A stretch of DNA of 9,861 nt from an uncultured Ruminococcus sp. (GTDB taxonomy: Bacteria; Bacillota; Clostridia; Oscillospirales; Acutalibacteraceae): NCBI GenBank assembly GCA_951800855.1, contig CATOLC010000027.1:1-9861 (forward strand), in the 5' to 3' direction. The translations under genes were made by a program, and so were the position numbers. This document shows, one piece after another, positions 6,881 to 9,861 of the stretch; positions within the stretch are counted from its first letter, which is position 1; every line of letters starts with the position of its first letter. The notes beneath the pieces were generated by a model that saw only the letters and a program-made list of their open reading frames with translations, did not search any database and had not been told where the DNA came from.

Positions 6881-7222
6881 CTATTTTTTCTTTTTATGCT
6901 TTGGTCCTGTTAAGTCATAGCTTTGATTTATCATCGATTTTATCTCTTCTCCCGGCACGTCGCCATCCAGATAGACCGTATTCCAGTGCATTTTGTTCAT
7001 GTGATAGCCGGGAATTACGTCTTTATACACGCTCCTTAAAAATTCAGCTTCGTTTGGTTCGCATTTTAGATTAATTGAAGGCCTTTCATTAGGAGAACAA
7101 AAAAGTATAAATATTTTGTTGTTATCTTTGTGGCGTATTACTTCTGTTTCAAAGTCAAATGGCGTATCTAAAAAGGTATTTTCCAAAGATAAGCAATAGT
7201 CCTTTACTTCCTGAGCAGTCAT
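6881..7222 (-). CDS. MmcQ/YjbR-family protein, 113 aa
   Basis: This is a small single-domain protein of the MmcQ/YjbR family (PF04237), recognised by MTAQEVKDYCLSLENTFLDT at the start and YHMNKMHWNTVYLDG near the end. KCEPNEAEFLRSVYKDVIPG lies between them. The length fits the family (about 110-120). Members have a CyaY-like fold and are often described as DNA-binding, but their cellular role is not established. I chose ATG 7222 because the family normally begins here and GGGTGA lies five bases before it. A GTG at 7231 would add three residues and has no good ribosome site. The gene ends in a lysine run (KHKKKK) and TAG. It precedes the DUF952-Nudix gene by 36 bases. I see no convincing promoter in the gap after the groEL terminator. 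Confidence 0.9.
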   Translation of the reverse strand: MTAQEVKDYCLSLENTFLDTPFDFETEVIRHKDNNKIFILFCSPNERPSINLKCEPNEAEFLRSVYKDVIPGYHMNKMHWNTVYLDGDVPGEEIKSMINQSYDLTGPKHKKKK

Positions 7223-7293
7223 ATTGTTCACCCATTTCTTGAGTTAAAGATTCAGAACAAATTTATAACTAGATTTGCAAAAACCATTTTTAT

Positions 7294-7331
7294 AGAAAAA
7301 GCTCATAATGCACAAACTGTACACTAGAGCT
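7294..7331 (-). terminator. Intrinsic terminator of groES-groEL
   Basis: On the minus strand AGCTC (7327-7331) pairs with GAGCT (7300-7304), enclosing an inner TGTAC/GTGCA stem around AGTTT. TTTTT follows at 7295-7299. It lies about 37 bases after the groEL stop. A smaller AGTCTA-GTTT-TAGACT hairpin at 7350-7365 lies between them. Confidence 0.7.
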
Positions 7332-7367
7332 ATTCTTATAAAATTATTAAAGTCTAAAACTAGACTA

Positions 7368-9023
<1,656 letters not shown>

Positions 9024-9051
9024 TTATGAAAAATCAAAATTAAAAAACCTT

Positions 9052-9339
9052 CTAGCAAATCATTCCTAAAATGTCTTTTTGTTTCACTATTAAAAGTTTT
9101 TGACCTCCTAATGTGATTTCTGTTCCCGAAAACTTATTTACAAGAACCTTGTCACCCGGATTTACATACATCTTAATTTCTCTGCCATCAATCATTCCGC
9201 CCGGTCCTCTTGATACTACCACGCCAACTATAGGTTGGTCTTTTGAGGTTGTAGGTAATATAATTCCATTCTGCACTGCCTCATTTGTTTTTTCGATTTT
9301 CACCACAACCTTGTCTAAAAGTGGCTTAATAGTCTCCAT
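9052..9339 (-). CDS. groES: Co-chaperonin GroES (Hsp10)
   Basis: GroES is the seven-membered lid that closes the GroEL chamber. The 95-residue protein has the expected beta-barrel sequence, starting METIKPLLDKVVVK. The mobile loop (about 17-33) carries GIILP, the hydrophobic tripeptide that docks on GroEL (usually IVL, here IIL), and GGMIDGREIKMYVNPGDKVL follows. The protein ends in an unusual MIC, where most members end in Glu, Gln or Val after a similar stretch. The ATG is preceded by AAGGAGG at ideal spacing. Expression is probably heat-inducible through the upstream CIRCE element. The stop is TAG and groEL follows after 49 bases. Confidence 0.98.
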   Translation of the reverse strand: METIKPLLDKVVVKIEKTNEAVQNGIILPTTSKDQPIVGVVVSRGPGGMIDGREIKMYVNPGDKVLVNKFSGTEITLGGQKLLIVKQKDILGMIC

Positions 9340-9370
9340 AATAAAACCTCCTTAAAAATTATTTGCTTTA

Positions 9371-9397
9371 TTAGCACTCCAATGTGTCGAGTGCTAG
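9371..9397 (-). promoter_or_regulatory. CIRCE operator (HrcA-binding site) of groES-groEL
   Basis: TTAGCACTC (9371-9379), nine spacer bases, then GAGTGCTAG (9389-9397) matches the CIRCE consensus TTAGCACTC-N9-GAGTGCTAA at 17 of 18 arm positions. It covers the predicted transcription start (about 9395) and the early leader, the usual place for repression by HrcA, which releases on heat shock. hrcA itself is not in this window. Confidence 0.97.
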
Positions 9398-9401
9398 TTA
9401 T

Positions 9402-9430
9402 ATTTTAATTCTTTATCGTATAAAAATCAA
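9402..9430 (-). promoter_or_regulatory. Sigma-A-type promoter of groES-groEL
   Basis: On the minus strand TTGATT (9425-9430) and TAAAAT (9402-9407) are 17 bases apart, with the predicted start near 9395 inside CIRCE. This arrangement supports control by repressor rather than by an alternative sigma factor. Confidence 0.8.
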
Positions 9431-9445
9431 GAGATATTTTTTATT

Positions 9446-9462
9446 TTGTAAAATATTTACAA
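9446..9462. repeat. AT-rich perfect dyad between mnmA and the groES promoter
   Basis: TTGTAAA (9446-9452), ATA, and TTTACAA (9456-9462) form a perfect inverted repeat just after the mnmA stop and about 15 bases before the groES -35 box. No T-tract follows on the mnmA strand, so it is a poor terminator. It could be a weak stem at the mnmA mRNA end or a protein site; chance is also possible. Confidence 0.45.
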
Positions 9463-9467
9463 TTTAT

Positions 9468-9861
9468 TCACATAATAACTTCAGATATTATACCTCCACC
9501 TATTACAGTGTCCTCCTGATAAAAAACTGCAGACTGCCCTGGCGACGTTAGCCTTTGTTTCTCTTCAAATATAACTTTTACCTTTGTATCTTTTTTGTTA
9601 TCCGATATTGGTTCTAAAACGGCTGATATCGTGTGTGCCTGATGCCGAATTTTTACTTGGGCTTTTATTTTTTGATCTAATTTTTCAATAGCTATAAAGT
9701 TCAAATCGTCTACTATGACAGACTTTATATAGCGGTGTGCTTCGTCGCATAAAGTTATAGTATTTTCATTTGGGTTTATTTTAGCTACATACATATATTT
9801 TCCAAAAGATATCCCTAATCCACGTCTTTGTCCCAAAGTATAACAAGGAATTCCTTTATGC
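9468..9861 (-). CDS. mnmA: tRNA 2-thiouridylase MnmA, C-terminal part, runs off the window
   Basis: MnmA inserts sulfur at U34 of tRNAs for Lys, Glu and Gln, using ATP and a relayed persulfide sulfur. About 130 C-terminal codons are visible and stay open to the right edge. The recognisable block is HKGIPCYTLGQRRGLGIS right at the edge, matching the family's 'H.G..YTIGQR.GLGI' in the central domain. The C-terminal beta-barrel follows, with KAQVKIRHQAHTISAVL, and the end LTSPGQSAVFYQEDTVIGGG is diagnostic of MnmA. The two catalytic cysteines and the ATP-binding PP-loop lie outside the window. The stop is TGA. The groES promoter starts about 37 bases downstream on the same strand, so some read-through into groES-groEL is possible. 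Confidence 0.95.
   Translation of the reverse strand, partial: HKGIPCYTLGQRRGLGISFGKYMYVAKINPNENTITLCDEAHRYIKSVIVDDLNFIAIEKLDQKIKAQVKIRHQAHTISAVLEPISDNKKDTKVKVIFEEKQRLTSPGQSAVFYQEDTVIGGGIISEVIM

Overview
The window is AT-rich chromosomal DNA from a bacterium that looks like a Firmicute of the Clostridia type. The grounds are strong AGGAGG-like ribosome sites, a CIRCE operator in front of groES-groEL, a greA-lysS pair, an MmcQ/YjbR gene, and clostridial-looking GroEL, LysS and MnmA sequences. TAG is an ordinary stop here: greA, groES and the mmcQ-like gene all end with it. Decayed transposase genes, a broken kinase-like gene and a fragment of a helix-turn-helix protein suggest a genome losing genes, as in host-restricted symbionts. 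That lifestyle is an inference.

Left part (1-3250), accessory and poorly conserved. The window opens inside a minus-strand hypothetical gene. Divergent from it is a plus-strand orphan gene (511-915) with a clear promoter and ribosome site. Next comes a minus-strand IS1-family transposase pseudogene (about 972-1633) with three frameshifts and one stop. A protein-kinase-like gene (1724-2821) follows; it is one open frame cut by a single amber codon and it ends at a strong hairpin terminator. The orphan and the kinase-like gene have similar promoters. The stretch up to the tRNA holds a minus-strand remnant of a helix-turn-helix protein.

Middle part (3250-5710), housekeeping. On the minus strand lie tRNA-Pro(UGG), lysS and greA. 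greA starts at TTG behind a full-consensus promoter and probably forms an operon with lysS, so a transcript-cleavage factor and lysyl-tRNA synthetase are co-expressed. A 93-bp unit with 14-bp inverted ends lies between lysS and the tRNA.

Right part (5710-9861). A second, shorter IS1-family remnant lies on the plus strand. It is followed on the minus strand by a gene fusing a DUF952 domain to a Nudix hydrolase, and an MmcQ/YjbR gene just upstream of it. A terminator separates these from groES-groEL, which has a sigma-A-type promoter overlapped by CIRCE and is therefore probably repressed by HrcA. The window ends inside mnmA, which encodes the tRNA 2-thiouridylase.

The items most worth a second look are the amber-split kinase-like gene and its neighbour with a similar promoter, the DUF952-Nudix fusion, and the palindrome and small inverted-repeat unit that no gene explains. 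I found no CRISPR array and no complete mobile element or defence system.
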